A stretch of DNA of 45,931 bases from Ferruginibacter sp. (GTDB lineage Bacteria; Bacteroidota; Bacteroidia; Chitinophagales; Chitinophagaceae): assembly GCA_030831945.1 (NCBI GenBank), contig JAURKC010000029.1:1-45931 (forward strand). Reading direction: 5' to 3'. Below the pieces are notes generated by a model. It saw only the letters and a program-made list of their open reading frames with translations, ran no database searches and was not told the origin of the DNA. The translations under genes were made by a program, and so were the position numbers. Shown one piece after another: positions 26,393-33,257 of the stretch (position 1 is the stretch's first letter; each line of letters starts with the position of its first letter).

Positions 26393-27133
26393 TTGGATAA
26401 GCAGTTAGTAACCTTTAAAGATTTGGGTTTAATCGATTATAAGGCTGCCTGGGATTACCAGGAAGGATTGCTGCGAACGAATGTTCAGCTTAAGACTGCT
26501 ATAGCTAAAGACTTGAATCAAAATCTTGACTCTTCAAGTTCAGATAGCCCCAACCCCTTATCAACTACTCATTATTTTATACTTTGCGAGCACCCTCCAG
26601 TATATACTTTAGGAAAAAGTGGTCATTTGGAAAATGTGTTGATTAGTGAAGCTGAAATGGACCAAAAGGGTATTCAGTTTTTTAAAACCAATAGAGGAGG
26701 AGATATTACTTTTCATGGCCCTAGTCAAATTGTAGGTTATCCTATAATCGATCTAGAAAAATTTTATACAGATATTGGTAGGTATTTACGCGAACTAGAG
26801 GAGGTAATTATTCTCACTTTAGCAGAGTACAATATTGTTGGAGGAAGAATTAAAGGAGAGACCGGTGTTTGGATAGATGCGGGAATAACTGGAAAAGAGA
26901 GAAAAATATGTGCCATGGGGGTTCGTTGTAGTAGATGGATTACCATGCATGGATTTGCCCTTAATGTAAATACAGACCTGAGTTATTTTGAAAATATTAT
27001 TCCTTGTGGAATTCAAAATAAACAAGTTACTTCAATTGCAAGTGAGGTGAATGATTTAGTAGATATTTTATCAGTAAAGGAAAAACTTCAGCGAAATTTT
27101 GAAAAGGTATTCAATGTTAGCTTAATTCAATAA
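26393..27133 (+). CDS. lipB: Octanoyl-[ACP]:protein N-octanoyltransferase LipB
   Basis: LipB moves octanoyl from acyl carrier protein to the lipoyl domains of 2-oxoacid dehydrogenases and the glycine cleavage H protein, the first committed step of lipoate synthesis. It has the family signature EHPPVYTLGK, then NRGGDITFHGPSQIVGYPI, the catalytic Lys in KICAMGVR, and the nucleophilic Cys in IIPCGI. I place the start at TTG 26393 (246 residues), because the reading frame's upstream TTG at 26372 lies inside the promoter box. A low-complexity insert of about 15 residues (LNQNLDSSSSDSPNPL) before the EHPPVYTLG motif is unusual. lipA is not in the window. Confidence 0.93.
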   Translation: MDKQLVTFKDLGLIDYKAAWDYQEGLLRTNVQLKTAIAKDLNQNLDSSSSDSPNPLSTTHYFILCEHPPVYTLGKSGHLENVLISEAEMDQKGIQFFKTNRGGDITFHGPSQIVGYPIIDLEKFYTDIGRYLRELEEVIILTLAEYNIVGGRIKGETGVWIDAGITGKERKICAMGVRCSRWITMHGFALNVNTDLSYFENIIPCGIQNKQVTSIASEVNDLVDILSVKEKLQRNFEKVFNVSLIQ

Positions 27134-27147
27134 ATAATTTTACTGAT

Positions 27148-27933
27148 CTATTTATTTCGTTGATCTTTTAAACTACCCGAACTCTTTGCTTCTTTTTGAA
27201 TTAAAAATTTTGATTTTTCAATCAAATTATTGTTTTCATACAAATTAAAGTAGAACCATCCAGCATGCAGAAAATTCACTTTTTCCATGATCAAGTAGGG
27301 TTCATTTATTTTTGAAAGTTCAAAAAGAAATGCATTTTTTTCGTCATAGAATTTAATAGATATTTTTTTTGTTGCTGCATCGGGTATAGCAATCGTTACA
27401 TTATTGTCTTTGCCAACAAATAAATATTTGCTTGGAACAAATACTGGAGGAGGGAGGGGTACTAGTGCTTCTTTTTTTTCAGAAAGTGTTATTTTATTAT
27501 TAGGAGTAATTACAAATTTAAATTCGGCCCGCTTCTTTATTATCAGCTCATTCTCAAAGTCTATTATTTCTTTGTTAGTTCTCCTAGCCGTATCTAAAGT
27601 AGGTACATAAGATTTGCTAAATAAATAATTTCCCCCTTCAAAAGCAACAAATACTCTATAGAAAATTTTTCCTTCAGGCATTTTATTATCTACGTATCCA
27701 TTTTCTTCATTCATTGGATTCAGGACCGATCCAATGGTTACAAACTTTTTAATACTATCAGTTGATCGCTGAATATTGATGTTGCTAATCTGAATAGGGT
27801 AAGCATTTTTCCAACTAATAATTGCCTTACCCTTATATAGGGTTACAGAAATTTTGGGTAAAGTATCCTGTGCGAATACTTTACTTGAAATAATAGTACA
27901 TAATAAGACACTTATAAAAAGGGATTTAAGCAT
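27148..27933 (-). CDS. Secreted protein of unknown function, fibronectin-III-like
   Basis: I do not recognise a named family. The 261 residues begin with a signal peptide (MLKSLFISVLLCTIISSKVFAQ, cleavage after AQ near 22, given here in full only as to its first 20 residues: MLKSLFISVLLCTIISSKVF). Residues about 30-115 have a fibronectin-type-III-like pattern (KAIISWKNAYPIQISNINIQ, then YVDNKMPEGKIFYRVF). The C-terminal part (about 170-245) looks like a second beta domain. It is convergent with lipB (14 bases between stops). A TACCTTTG box lies 36 bases upstream of the ATG. It is likely periplasmic or surface-exposed. Confidence 0.7.
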   Translation of the reverse strand: MLKSLFISVLLCTIISSKVFAQDTLPKISVTLYKGKAIISWKNAYPIQISNINIQRSTDSIKKFVTIGSVLNPMNEENGYVDNKMPEGKIFYRVFVAFEGGNYLFSKSYVPTLDTARRTNKEIIDFENELIIKKRAEFKFVITPNNKITLSEKKEALVPLPPPVFVPSKYLFVGKDNNVTIAIPDAATKKISIKFYDEKNAFLFELSKINEPYLIMEKVNFLHAGWFYFNLYENNNLIEKSKFLIQKEAKSSGSLKDQRNK

Positions 27934-27969
27934 AATATCTTAAACGAAATTTTTCAAAAAATATTGGCT

Positions 27970-27977
27970 CAAAGGTA
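27970..27977 (-). promoter_or_regulatory. -7 promoter box of the secreted protein gene
   Basis: TACCTTTG on the minus strand is a perfect consensus match. It is 36 bases before the ATG at 27933. Confidence 0.55.
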
Positions 27978-27995
27978 ATGACAAAAACCTAGCAG

Positions 27996-28901
27996 TTAAA
28001 ATTTCAAAGTACCTGGCTCCAAAGACAAATTCCCCTGCAGCCCACCAGTGTGGATGCACAAAATATTACTTCCTTTTTTAAAAAAATCATTCGAAATACA
28101 ATCTATTACCCCCACCATCATCTTTGCGGTATAGACAAAGTCAGTAGGCAATCGATATTTTTCATACAGTAGATTCATTGCTTCAATTAAGTCATTGTTT
28201 TTTTTGGCATATCCACCAAAATGGTAGTTGTTGATTATTTGAAAAGGCGGATGATTAAGGGGTAAAGTAGATAAAAATTGAATTCTTTTTTCTATATCAT
28301 CCATATTTTTCAAAACAGGGAAACCAATGAGTTGCTGCTCTTTTTTTAAATTCTTTAAAAGCCCTGTAAAGGTCGTTGCAGTGCCAATTGCACAGCAAAT
28401 ATGGGTTATATTTTCAGGGATCCAATCCATTATCATAGCGGCACCATTAGCTCCTAGTGGACCATATCCTCCCTCTGGAATGATTAGGAATTTAGGATAG
28501 CTACCATTGATTGGTGCTAAAAATTCAGCTTTTTCCTTTTGGTCATATTCATGACGAGTAATGAATTTTAACTCCATTCCATAGGCTAAACATGCTTGGA
28601 GGGTATGACTGAGTACTTTTGGTTGCTCTCCTCTAATGATTCCAATACTCTTTAATCCAATTTCCTTACTAGCAAAGGCAGTTGCTACCAAGTGATTTGA
28701 ATAAGGGCCTCCAAAAGTTGTTACGCCCTCACTGCATTGCTCTTGCGCTTGTGCTAAAAAATAATGTAGTTTAAATAATTTGTTTCCGGAAACGATTTCG
28801 TGTAATTTATCCAGCCTTAAAACGGAGACCGTTACTTCCTTTTGATCAAACAAACTGTCGGATAATTTTTGAATATTAATTTTTGATGTGGGGAAAAGCA
28901 T
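27996..28901 (-). CDS. ACC deaminase / D-cysteine desulfhydrase-like PLP enzyme
   Basis: This fold-type II PLP enzyme has about 301 residues from the ATG at 28901. A TTG 21 codons upstream also fits the frame, but the extra residues (LYKLQFRKCKNNSIYQYIIE) are basic and not conserved in the family. The PLP lysine is in SGNKLFKLHYF, the substrate-binding GGPYSNHL follows, and GGYGPLGANG and an IHTGG-type C-terminal loop bind phosphate. Members deaminate 1-aminocyclopropane-1-carboxylate or desulfurate D-cysteine; sequence alone does not decide, and D-cysteine desulfhydrase activity is the commoner case. It is divergent from the nucleotidyltransferase gene. Confidence 0.85.
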   Translation of the reverse strand: MLFPTSKINIQKLSDSLFDQKEVTVSVLRLDKLHEIVSGNKLFKLHYFLAQAQEQCSEGVTTFGGPYSNHLVATAFASKEIGLKSIGIIRGEQPKVLSHTLQACLAYGMELKFITRHEYDQKEKAEFLAPINGSYPKFLIIPEGGYGPLGANGAAMIMDWIPENITHICCAIGTATTFTGLLKNLKKEQQLIGFPVLKNMDDIEKRIQFLSTLPLNHPPFQIINNYHFGGYAKKNNDLIEAMNLLYEKYRLPTDFVYTAKMMVGVIDCISNDFFKKGSNILCIHTGGLQGNLSLEPGTLKF

Positions 28902-28927
28902 TTCTATGATATATTGATATATACTAT

Positions 28928-28935
28928 TATTTTTG
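28928..28935 (+). promoter_or_regulatory. -7 promoter box of the nucleotidyltransferase gene
   Basis: TATTTTTG is a perfect TAnnTTTG match 42 bases before the start at 28978. It lies in the 76-base divergent region. Confidence 0.55.
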
Positions 28936-28977
28936 CATTTGCGAAATTGCAACTTATATAACAATTTACATTAAAAT

Positions 28978-29877
28978 ATGCAACCCACCCTTTTAATATT
29001 AGCAGCAGGAATGGCTAGTCGTTATGGAAGTATGAAACAAATCCAATCCTTTGGTCCTTCCGGTGAAACCATCATGGACTATTCCATTTATGATGCAATT
29101 CGTGCAGGTTTTGGGAAAGTAGTATTTATTATTAGAAAAGATTTTGCAGATGATTTTAAGGCCATCTTTGAGCCTAAATTAAAAGGTAAAATAGCCATAG
29201 AATATGTTTATCAAGAAATGGATGCATTTTTACCGGATGTTCAAATACCTGCTGAGAGAACTAAACCTTGGGGCACCGCCCATGCTCTTTTGTGTGCCAA
29301 GAATGTAATTAAAGAACCCTTTGCAGTGATTAATGCAGATGATTTTTATGGAAAAAATTCATTTGAAAAAGCTGTTGATTTTTTAAAAAATCAATGTAAT
29401 GAAAAGTCTTATGCTATCATTGGATATGAACTTGCTAAAACCTTAAGTGATCATGGTACGGTAAGTAGGGGAGTTTGTAAGGTAGATGCTACTGGTAAAT
29501 TAGTTAGTATAAAGGAACGCACTAAAATATACAAGACAGGAGATAAAATTGTTTTTGAAGAGAATGGTGTTCAAGAAGAAGTTCCATTTGATTCAAGTGT
29601 ATCGATGAATTTTTGGTGTTTTCCTCCTTCCATGTTTGCTACAACAGAAAATTTATTCCATGATTTTGTTAGGAAAAATTTTACTGATATTAAGGCTGAA
29701 TTTTTCATCCCACTATTAGGAGATAATTTTGTTCAAAATCAAGGAGGTACTATTCAGGTAATTCCAACTTCTGCTCAGTGGTTTGGTGTAACTTATAAAG
29801 AAGATGCCCCGATTGTAAAAGCAAGTGTTGAAAAATTGGTTTCGGATGGAGAATATCCCCTCTCACTATGGGCTTAA
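28978..29877 (+). CDS. Sugar-phosphate nucleotidyltransferase-like protein
   Basis: This 299-residue GT-A-fold NTP transferase has the nucleotide-binding N-terminus LLILAAGMASRYGSMKQ at 5-21 and the metal-binding aspartates in AVINADDFYG near 118-127. In related enzymes this fold joins a sugar 1-phosphate to a nucleotide. The residues after the signature (FGPSGETIMDYSIYDA) are typical of a Bacteroidota subgroup usually annotated only as nucleotidyltransferase. The substrate is unknown. It ends 8 bases before a strong terminator. Confidence 0.85.
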   Translation: MQPTLLILAAGMASRYGSMKQIQSFGPSGETIMDYSIYDAIRAGFGKVVFIIRKDFADDFKAIFEPKLKGKIAIEYVYQEMDAFLPDVQIPAERTKPWGTAHALLCAKNVIKEPFAVINADDFYGKNSFEKAVDFLKNQCNEKSYAIIGYELAKTLSDHGTVSRGVCKVDATGKLVSIKERTKIYKTGDKIVFEENGVQEEVPFDSSVSMNFWCFPPSMFATTENLFHDFVRKNFTDIKAEFFIPLLGDNFVQNQGGTIQVIPTSAQWFGVTYKEDAPIVKASVEKLVSDGEYPLSLWA

Positions 29878-29880
29878 ATA

Positions 29881-29909
29881 AAAAAGCGTTCCAATTGGAA
29901 CGCTTTTTT
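29881..29909. terminator. Bidirectional terminator
   Basis: AAAAAGCGTTCC, AATT and GGAACGCTTTTT form a perfect hairpin (GC core 29886-29892 with 29897-29903) with an A run on one side and a T7 run on the other. It serves the convergent nucleotidyltransferase and protease genes. Confidence 0.93.
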
Positions 29910-29927
29910 AATATCCTTTGAATAATT

Positions 29928-31025
29928 TTAGTTTCCTACTACCATAAAAACATACTCTTCCATTTTCTTAACTTGATGAACTCTATCCAGTTTTTTTAAT
30001 TCAGTCTTATTAGGGATTTTTATGACTTGGAACTGATTATCTGATTTCTTTAATTTATCAAGTAAGGTTATTATATTTCTAGATTTTGCTGCATATACCA
30101 CACCATCTGCTTTTGAATCCTTAGCAGTGATAATACCTATGATTTCTCCCTTTCCATTAATAACGGGACCTCCACTATTACCCGGATTGGCAGATACATT
30201 TAATTGGTAGGCAGATGAATCTCCATCACTTCCAGATTCTGCACTTAGATAACCTTCACCATAAACAATTTCATTTCTTGGAAATCCTAGGGTAAAAAAT
30301 TGCTCTCCGAGTTCAGCATTTTCTTTCTTAATACTATAAGGTAAACTAGAAACTGCCTTAAAAGCTGTATCTGTTATTTTTAAAATAGCCAGATCAACTT
30401 CTTTATCAGAATAGAGCGCTTCTGCTTTAAAAAACTCACCTTTTCTATTTTCAATATAAATATTTTTCATTCTACTGATTACATGCGCATTGGTAATCAA
30501 GTAACCTTTTCTATCAATTAAAAAACCGGTAGCTCTAAAATCTACTTCGGGTTTTGTAGTACCCGATTTTTCAATCGCATCTATTGATTTTAATTTATTT
30601 ACTTCACGATTCGTCTTATTGATTTGATCTACCAAAACTCGGTAATTTTCATTACCCATTTTACTGGTGAAACTTACAATTAAACCTGAAGCTAAAATCG
30701 ATATAAAGCCTGCGATAGAAGCAGCCACTGCGATATTACGTTTGTGTTTTTTCCAGAGATAAACAATTTTTGCCTTTCCGCTTAATGGAGACAATCCAAT
30801 TATGCCTTCGGATATCAATTGTGCCTCCACTTCCGTTAAGCTATTTTTAAAGGTCTTGATAGATCCAAATGTTTCAAGTCCTTGTAAAAAGTAAGTATGT
30901 TCCACTACTAATTGATCTAATTCAGCATTATTTTTGCGATTAGTTTCAAATAGTATTCTTTCTTCATTGGACATTTCGCCTCTTAAGTAGCGTTCAACCT
31001 CCTCTAATAATAAAATATCATCCAT
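29928..31025 (-). CDS. Membrane-anchored trypsin-like serine protease with anti-sigma-like N-terminus
   Basis: The 365 residues have three parts. Residues 1-85 are acidic and helical (LLEEVERYLRGEMSNEERI), resembling the cytoplasmic N-terminus of Bacteroidota anti-sigma factors. One membrane helix lies at about 97-120 after KKHKR. Residues about 160-345 form a chymotrypsin-fold S1C-type protease with the full triad His181 (ITNAHV), Asp211 (EVDLAIL) and Ser284 (NPGNSGGP). There is no PDZ domain. The gene starts 3 bases after the ECF sigma factor stop, so the two form an operon. The topology puts the protease in the periplasm and the N-terminus next to the sigma factor. I infer a sigma-control or envelope-stress role; this has not been shown. 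Confidence 0.85.
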   Translation of the reverse strand: MDDILLLEEVERYLRGEMSNEERILFETNRKNNAELDQLVVEHTYFLQGLETFGSIKTFKNSLTEVEAQLISEGIIGLSPLSGKAKIVYLWKKHKRNIAVAASIAGFISILASGLIVSFTSKMGNENYRVLVDQINKTNREVNKLKSIDAIEKSGTTKPEVDFRATGFLIDRKGYLITNAHVISRMKNIYIENRKGEFFKAEALYSDKEVDLAILKITDTAFKAVSSLPYSIKKENAELGEQFFTLGFPRNEIVYGEGYLSAESGSDGDSSAYQLNVSANPGNSGGPVINGKGEIIGIITAKDSKADGVVYAAKSRNIITLLDKLKKSDNQFQVIKIPNKTELKKLDRVHQVKKMEEYVFMVVGN

Positions 31026-31028
31026 TGG

Positions 31029-31592
31029 TTAAGTATATTTATATTGGGCAAAAAATATTTTTTTTAATCTTAATAAGCACTTGTATTTCTGTGTTTTGGC
31101 ATTATCTGCATTGGTATATCCAAATTCGAGGGCCAATTCCTGCATATTCTTTTTTTGCAAATAATAGGCATCCAATAAACTTTTGCAAGGCTCACCTATT
31201 TTGGACATTGCATTCTCCATTAAATTAAAATCATCATTTCTTTTCTCATGGTCCTCTATTTCTGCATCCACTGGGACGATATCAACTAGGTTTTCAAGGT
31301 TAAAATTGTATTTTCCTAATTGTTGTAACCTTTTTAACCACAATCGTCTACAAACTGAATAGAGATAGGTTTTAATTTGGCAATTCAATTTAAAAGTGTC
31401 TTTTCCAACATTTTCGAAAAGCACTATCATTGCTTCTTGAAAAATATCCCTAGCATCATCTACAGACCCATTGTTATTCAAAACAAAGCTTTGAATAGAG
31501 GAGTAGTTGTCGCGATAAATCAACTCTATTGAATTTTTATCGCTTCCTGCAAGACCCTTTAGTAATATTTGTTCCTGTTCTAATATGTCCAC
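31029..31592 (-). CDS. ECF-type RNA polymerase sigma factor
   Basis: This is a sigma-70 family, ECF-like factor. Region 2 includes DIFQEAMIVLFENV preceded by SIELIYRDNYSSIQSFVLNN. Region 4 ends the protein with a helix-turn-helix (KNMQELALEFGYTNADNAKT, YKCLLRLKKIF). The frame is open to 31709, but the TATTTTTG promoter box at 31641-31648 lies inside that extension. I choose the GTG at 31592 (187 residues), which starts directly at DILEQEQILLKGLAG as in related ECF proteins. It is the first gene of an operon with the anti-sigma/protease gene and is divergent from a small lipoprotein gene. Confidence 0.82.
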   Translation of the reverse strand: MDILEQEQILLKGLAGSDKNSIELIYRDNYSSIQSFVLNNNGSVDDARDIFQEAMIVLFENVGKDTFKLNCQIKTYLYSVCRRLWLKRLQQLGKYNFNLENLVDIVPVDAEIEDHEKRNDDFNLMENAMSKIGEPCKSLLDAYYLQKKNMQELALEFGYTNADNAKTQKYKCLLRLKKIFFAQYKYT

Positions 31593-31640
31593 TATTCTAT
31601 TATTAATACGTAAATGTCTGAAATAGTAACCCAAATCGAG

Positions 31641-31648
31641 CAAAAATA
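31641..31648 (-). promoter_or_regulatory. -7 promoter box of the sigma factor operon
   Basis: TATTTTTG on the minus strand fits TAnnTTTG and is 48 bases before the GTG at 31592. It faces away from the lipoprotein promoter 8 bases further on. Confidence 0.6.
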
Positions 31649-31655
31649 TTATTTT

Positions 31656-31686
31656 TTGTAAAGTAGGGTTACCTTTTATACTTTTG
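31656..31686 (+). promoter_or_regulatory. Promoter of the small lipoprotein gene
   Basis: TTG (31656-31658), a 20-base spacer and TACTTTTG (31679-31686) form one of the best complete Bacteroidota promoters in the window. The ATG follows 38 bases later. Confidence 0.75.
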
Positions 31687-31724
31687 CGTATTAATCGACA
31701 TATAACCAATTAAAACACAAAAAA

Positions 31725-31904
31725 ATGAAAAAATTATTAGTATTTGCAGTTATTGCTGCATCTTTCGCATCTTGCGCTGGTGGTGAAGAAAAAAAGGCTG
31801 AAGGTGATACTGCTGCTGCTGTAGTAGCTGCTCCTGCAGTTGACACTACTGTTAAAGCTGTTGACACAACTGTTAAAGCTGTTGACACTGCTGCTAAGAA
31901 GTAA
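31725..31904 (+). CDS. Small alanine/threonine-rich lipoprotein (59 residues)
   Basis: An ATG is followed by MKKLLVFAVIAASFASCAGG, a complete lipoprotein signal with lipobox FASC (Cys17). The mature part is only about 43 residues. It starts with EEKKAEGD and then carries a tandem repeat VDTTVKA-VDTTVKA-VDTAAKK, encoded by near-identical 21-base units. It has its own consensus promoter and a strong terminator 50 bases after the stop, so it is a real, probably abundant, monocistronic gene. Small Ala-rich lipoproteins of this kind are frequent in Chitinophagaceae, but I know no function. It is divergent from the ECF sigma operon and a plausible target of it. Confidence 0.88.
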   Translation: MKKLLVFAVIAASFASCAGGEEKKAEGDTAAAVVAAPAVDTTVKAVDTTVKAVDTAAKK

Positions 31905-31953
31905 TTGAATAAGTTTAAAGTTTGACTTAGTCGAACTTTACTTACAATTTTGT

Positions 31954-31984
31954 AAAAACCCTCTATTAATAGAGGGTTTTTATT
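31954..31984 (+). terminator. Terminator of the small lipoprotein gene
   Basis: Bases 31954-31981 form a perfect 28-base palindrome (core CCCTCTATTAATAGAGGG) with A5 before and T5 after it. A weaker AAAGTT/AACTTT hairpin precedes it after the stop codon. Confidence 0.93.
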
Positions 31985-32094
31985 TTTAGCACCAGTACTT
32001 ATTAAAAAATGGCCAAAAACCTCTTTTTTCTGATTATTTTTCAACTTTATAGCTTGGTTATTAAAAAATATTAGGCTCATATCAATTATTATCC

Positions 32095-32102
32095 TAGATT
32101 TG
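32095..32102 (+). promoter_or_regulatory. -7 promoter box of the aromatic operon leader
   Basis: TAGATTTG is a perfect TAnnTTTG match. It ends 9 bases before the leader-peptide ATG, so the 5' untranslated part is only a few bases. The -33 region has no TTG at the ideal distance. Confidence 0.65.
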
Positions 32103-32111
32103 CAACTCATT

Positions 32112-32186
32112 ATGAAAAGTCAATCAAAATTCACCCGATTTTATTTTAGCTACTATTTTAGTAATAGTACGGGAGTCTTTTGTTAA
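32112..32186 (+). CDS. Phe/Tyr-rich leader peptide of the aromatic amino acid operon (24 residues)
   Basis: ATG at 32112 opens a 24-codon frame ending at TAA 32184-32186. Residues 7-16 read F-T-R-F-Y-F-S-Y-Y-F, so seven of ten codons call for Phe or Tyr, the end products of the operon that follows. It sits between a promoter box and a terminator 38 bases downstream of its stop. Bases 32170-32181, inside its last codons, can pair with 32219-32230 to block that terminator. A ribosome finishing at the stop would cover this strand; one stalled on the Phe/Tyr codons would leave it free. The design is that of the E. coli pheA and pheST leaders. The peptide itself probably has no other function. Confidence 0.87.
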   Translation: MKSQSKFTRFYFSYYFSNSTGVFC

Positions 32187-32252
32187 AAACTGAAACTGAC
32201 AATAACAGATTAACATAAAAAAGAATCCCGGCTAAATAGTCGGGATTTTTTT
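32151..32252 (+). promoter_or_regulatory. Transcription attenuator (pause, antiterminator and terminator structures)
   Basis: Three competing pairings are visible. First, TACTATT (32151-32157) pairs with AATAGTA (32163-32169), a pause-type hairpin over the Tyr/Phe codons. Second, CGGGAGTCTTTT (32170-32181) pairs with AAAAGAATCCCG (32219-32230), 11 of 12 bases, as antiterminator. Third, the terminator hairpin uses 32224-32233. The second and third share 32224-32230 and exclude each other. This is regulation by ribosome position on the leader peptide, predicted to respond to charged tRNA-Phe and tRNA-Tyr. Confidence 0.83.
32224..32252 (+). terminator. Attenuator terminator before pheA
   Basis: A 10-bp stem (32224-32233 with 32238-32247, one G-U pair) has the loop AAAT and a T7 tract (32246-32252). 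It stands 44 bases before the pheA ATG and has no other gene to terminate except the leader. Confidence 0.9.
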
Positions 32253-32296
32253 ATGGGTCTACTAAAATATATTTAATAACAAAGTGTTTCTACTAT

Positions 32297-33193
32297 ATGA
32301 AAAGCCTTGCTGGAAAAAATACTAAACCGATAGCTTCCAATGCTTTTAAGCAGCATTCGGGTGCTAGAAAACCTAGCAAAGTTTCTATTCAGGGCTTTGA
32401 AGGGAGTTTTCATCAGGAGGCAGCAAGGAACTTTTTCGGTAAGGAAGTAGAGGTAATTTGTTGCGCCACCTTTAAAGAAGTGGTTAAATTAGCTGAAAAC
32501 ACTAAAGAAAGTAACGGAGGAGTAATGGCAATCGAAAATTCTATTGCCGGAAGTATATTACCTAATTATAATTTATTGCAAAAAAGCAATCTTACTATTG
32601 TTGGGGAAGTATATCTGCAAATTCGGCAAAACCTTCTTGTAAATCCCGGAGTAAAACTAGAGGATATCAAAGAGGTTCATTCTCATCCAATGGCAATCCA
32701 ACAATGCTTTGGTTTTTTAGACAAGTATAACTGGAAATTAGTAGAAACAGAAGATACCGCTTTAAGCGCAAAGCATATTCATCAACATCGGAGCAAGCAT
32801 ATAGCAGCTATAGCTAGTAAATTGGCAGCTGATATTTACCAATTGGATATGATTGCTCCCAATATCCATACCCTTAAAAATAACTACACAAGATTTTTAA
32901 TTTTACAAAATCAAGTTCAACCTATTGAGCTATTGGATGCAGACAAGGCATCAATTAATTTCCATACGGATCATTCAAAAGGTAGCCTGGCAAAGGTTTT
33001 GACTGTGATTGCAGAATCAGGTATCAATCTAAGTAAGTTACAATCCTTTCCTATTCCAGGCAGTGATTGGAAATATTCCTTTCATGCAGATCTTGAATTT
33101 GAAAGTAAAATTCAATTTACTAATATGATTAAAGTAGTTAAAAAAATAACTGAGGATTTAAAGATTTATGGGGTGTATAAAAAAGGTAACTAA
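32297..33193 (+). CDS. pheA: Prephenate dehydratase
   Basis: This enzyme converts prephenate to phenylpyruvate. The 298 residues begin with a non-conserved basic stretch of about 28, then the catalytic domain (about 29-205) with QGFEGSFHQEAA, AIENSIAGSI and the catalytic TRF motif in NNYTRFLIL. An ACT domain follows at about 218-295 (GSLAKVLTVIAESGINLSKL). The Phe-binding ESRP motif of the E. coli enzyme is replaced by LQSFP, as is common in Bacteroidota, so feedback control may differ. There is no chorismate mutase domain; that activity is in the DAHP synthase fusion downstream. It is the first structural gene after the Phe/Tyr attenuator. Confidence 0.94.
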   Translation: MKSLAGKNTKPIASNAFKQHSGARKPSKVSIQGFEGSFHQEAARNFFGKEVEVICCATFKEVVKLAENTKESNGGVMAIENSIAGSILPNYNLLQKSNLTIVGEVYLQIRQNLLVNPGVKLEDIKEVHSHPMAIQQCFGFLDKYNWKLVETEDTALSAKHIHQHRSKHIAAIASKLAADIYQLDMIAPNIHTLKNNYTRFLILQNQVQPIELLDADKASINFHTDHSKGSLAKVLTVIAESGINLSKLQSFPIPGSDWKYSFHADLEFESKIQFTNMIKVVKKITEDLKIYGVYKKGN

Positions 33194-33257
33194 ACTAAGT
33201 TTGGTACCCTAGAATAGAGTAAAAAAAAATTAAAAATTGAATTGAAAATTAGCATCA

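Noticed and set aside
31593..31709. N-terminal extension of the sigma factor
   Set aside because: The extension contains the gene's own TATTTTTG box and overlaps the divergent lipoprotein promoter. ECF factors normally begin close to the GTG chosen.
31691..32110. 139-codon minus-strand open frame
   Set aside because: It is antisense to the small lipoprotein gene and its terminator; its Ala/Thr/Val repeats mirror the lipoprotein's repeat codons. It has no promoter box and no family resemblance.
32112..32252. T-box or Trp-type attenuator as the explanation of the pheA leader
   Set aside because: There is no T-box sequence and no Trp codon in the leader ORF. The codon run is Phe/Tyr and fits a ribosome-mediated attenuator.
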